Below are positions 4,685-5,246 of a stretch of 5,246 nucleotides of DNA, in pieces (the stretch's first letter is position 1; each line of letters opens with the position of its first letter). This stretch comes from JANXQE01 sp035651635. Its GTDB lineage: Bacteria > Verrucomicrobiota > Verrucomicrobiia > Limisphaerales > UBA8199. The DNA lies in NCBI GenBank assembly GCA_035651635.1, contig DASRFK010000320.1, forward strand, positions 1 to 5,246, given 5' to 3'. The translations under genes were made by a program, and so were the position numbers. Under the pieces are notes generated by a model. It was not told where the DNA came from and ran no database searches. It saw only the letters and a program-made list of their open reading frames with translations.

Positions 4685-5246
4685 ATGTCCGGCATCATTG
4701 AGGAACTCCTCGCCAATGGACCCGTCGTAACCGACGGAGCCTGGGGCACGCAGCTTCAGGCGCGCGGCCTCGGACTGGGCGAGTTTCCGGACGAATGGAA
4801 TTTGAGCCATCCGGACCGGGTGACTGAGGTGGCGCGCGCCTACGTTGAGGCCGGCAGCCGGATCATCCTGACTAATACCTTTGGGGCGAATCGCCTCCGG
4901 TTGAAAGAGCGGGACCTGGCGGATCGGGCACGGCAAATCAATCAGCAGGGTGTCGCCCTTTCGCGCGCGGCCGCTGCCGGACGGGCCAGGGTTTTCGCCT
5001 CCATTGGGCCGAGCGGAAAGATGCTGCTCAACGGTGACGTCACGGCGGAGGAACTCGCGGCGGCGTTCGCCGAACAAGCGGTGGCGCTGAGCCAAGCCGG
5101 AGCCGACGGACTGGTGGTCGAAACCATGTTGGACCTCGAGGAAGCGAAATTAGCCGTCGCGGCGGCGCGCCAAACCGGACTGCCAGTCGTGGCATGCATG
5201 GTGTTTGATTCGGGAAAAGCGAAAGATCGGACGATGATGGGCCAGA
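4685..5246 (+). CDS. Homocysteine S-methyltransferase-family protein (5' part, runs off the window)
   Basis: The frame stays open to the last base; 187 residues are visible. It matches the N-terminal half of the homocysteine-binding TIM barrel found in MetH module 1, MmuM and BHMT. Signatures are VVTDGAWGTQLQARG (14-28), EWNLSHPDRV (37-46), AGSRIILTNTFGANRLRL (56-73), ASIGPSG (105-111), ETMLDLEEAKLAV (146-158) and the T-MMG near the end. The cysteines that bind the catalytic zinc come later in the family (a GxNC and a GGCC segment) and lie beyond the window, so activity cannot be verified. TNTFGANRLRL is closer to the cobalamin-dependent MetH type than to BHMT. It starts 22 bases after the corrinoid gene, probably in one operon, so methyl-cobalamin on that protein would methylate homocysteine to methionine. 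GGAG at 4665-4668 is 16 bases from the ATG, too far for a good site. It may be stand-alone or have further domains. Confidence 0.93.
   Translation, partial: MSGIIEELLANGPVVTDGAWGTQLQARGLGLGEFPDEWNLSHPDRVTEVARAYVEAGSRIILTNTFGANRLRLKERDLADRARQINQQGVALSRAAAAGRARVFASIGPSGKMLLNGDVTAEELAAAFAEQAVALSQAGADGLVVETMLDLEEAKLAVAAARQTGLPVVACMVFDSGKAKDRTMMGQ

Noticed and set aside
4562..5095. Minus-strand open frame of 177 codons
   Set aside because: It is antisense to the corrinoid protein end and the homocysteine methyltransferase, both strongly supported.

Overview
The window is high in G+C and looks like chromosomal DNA of an environmental bacterium, most plausibly of the Verrucomicrobiota/PVC group (Pedosphaera- or Limisphaerales-like). 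This is an inference. It rests on a secreted ThuA-domain protein, genes that mostly lack a good Shine-Dalgarno site, and GC-rich imperfect palindromes between genes that resemble dispersed repeats I remember from that group. No rRNA, tRNA, CRISPR array, transposase or phage gene is visible.

Layout. (1) Positions 1-1668, plus strand: the end of an operon for a molybdenum hydroxylase of the xanthine dehydrogenase family. It holds the 3' end of the molybdopterin-binding large subunit, a complete FAD-binding subunit with a four-cysteine insertion typical of the 4Fe-4S-containing branch (4-hydroxybenzoyl-CoA reductase beta, PaoB/YagS), and a 68-residue cysteine-rich protein that starts one base after the FAD-subunit stop. 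(2) 1669-2032: a non-coding stretch packed with hairpins. It has three tandem 24-bp units that each fold on themselves, a perfect 14-bp stem-loop, a small hairpin, and an 85-bp element with perfect 14-bp terminal inverted repeats. (3) 2033-2800, minus strand: a secreted ThuA-like protein. (4) 2962-3609, plus strand, divergent from it: a secreted Pro/Gly/Ala-rich low-complexity protein with four GQQG repeats. (5) 3610-4020: a second non-coding stretch with AT-rich TTAATTC repeats and a 63-bp inverted-repeat element. (6) 4021-5246, plus strand: a stand-alone corrinoid (B12-binding) methyl carrier followed 22 bases later by the first 187 residues of a homocysteine S-methyltransferase-family protein that runs off the window.

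How the genes work together. The first pair are subunits of one oxidoreductase; its 2Fe-2S subunit is not in view and may lie upstream. The last pair form a methyl-transfer module equivalent to separated pieces of MetH: the homocysteine-binding domain and the cobalamin-binding domain are on different polypeptides, and the methyl donor side is not visible. The two central genes have no evident link to either module. The points most worth a second look are the small Cys-rich protein attached to the molybdo-flavoenzyme operon, the tandem self-complementary 24-bp repeats, and the two MITE/REP-like palindromic elements.
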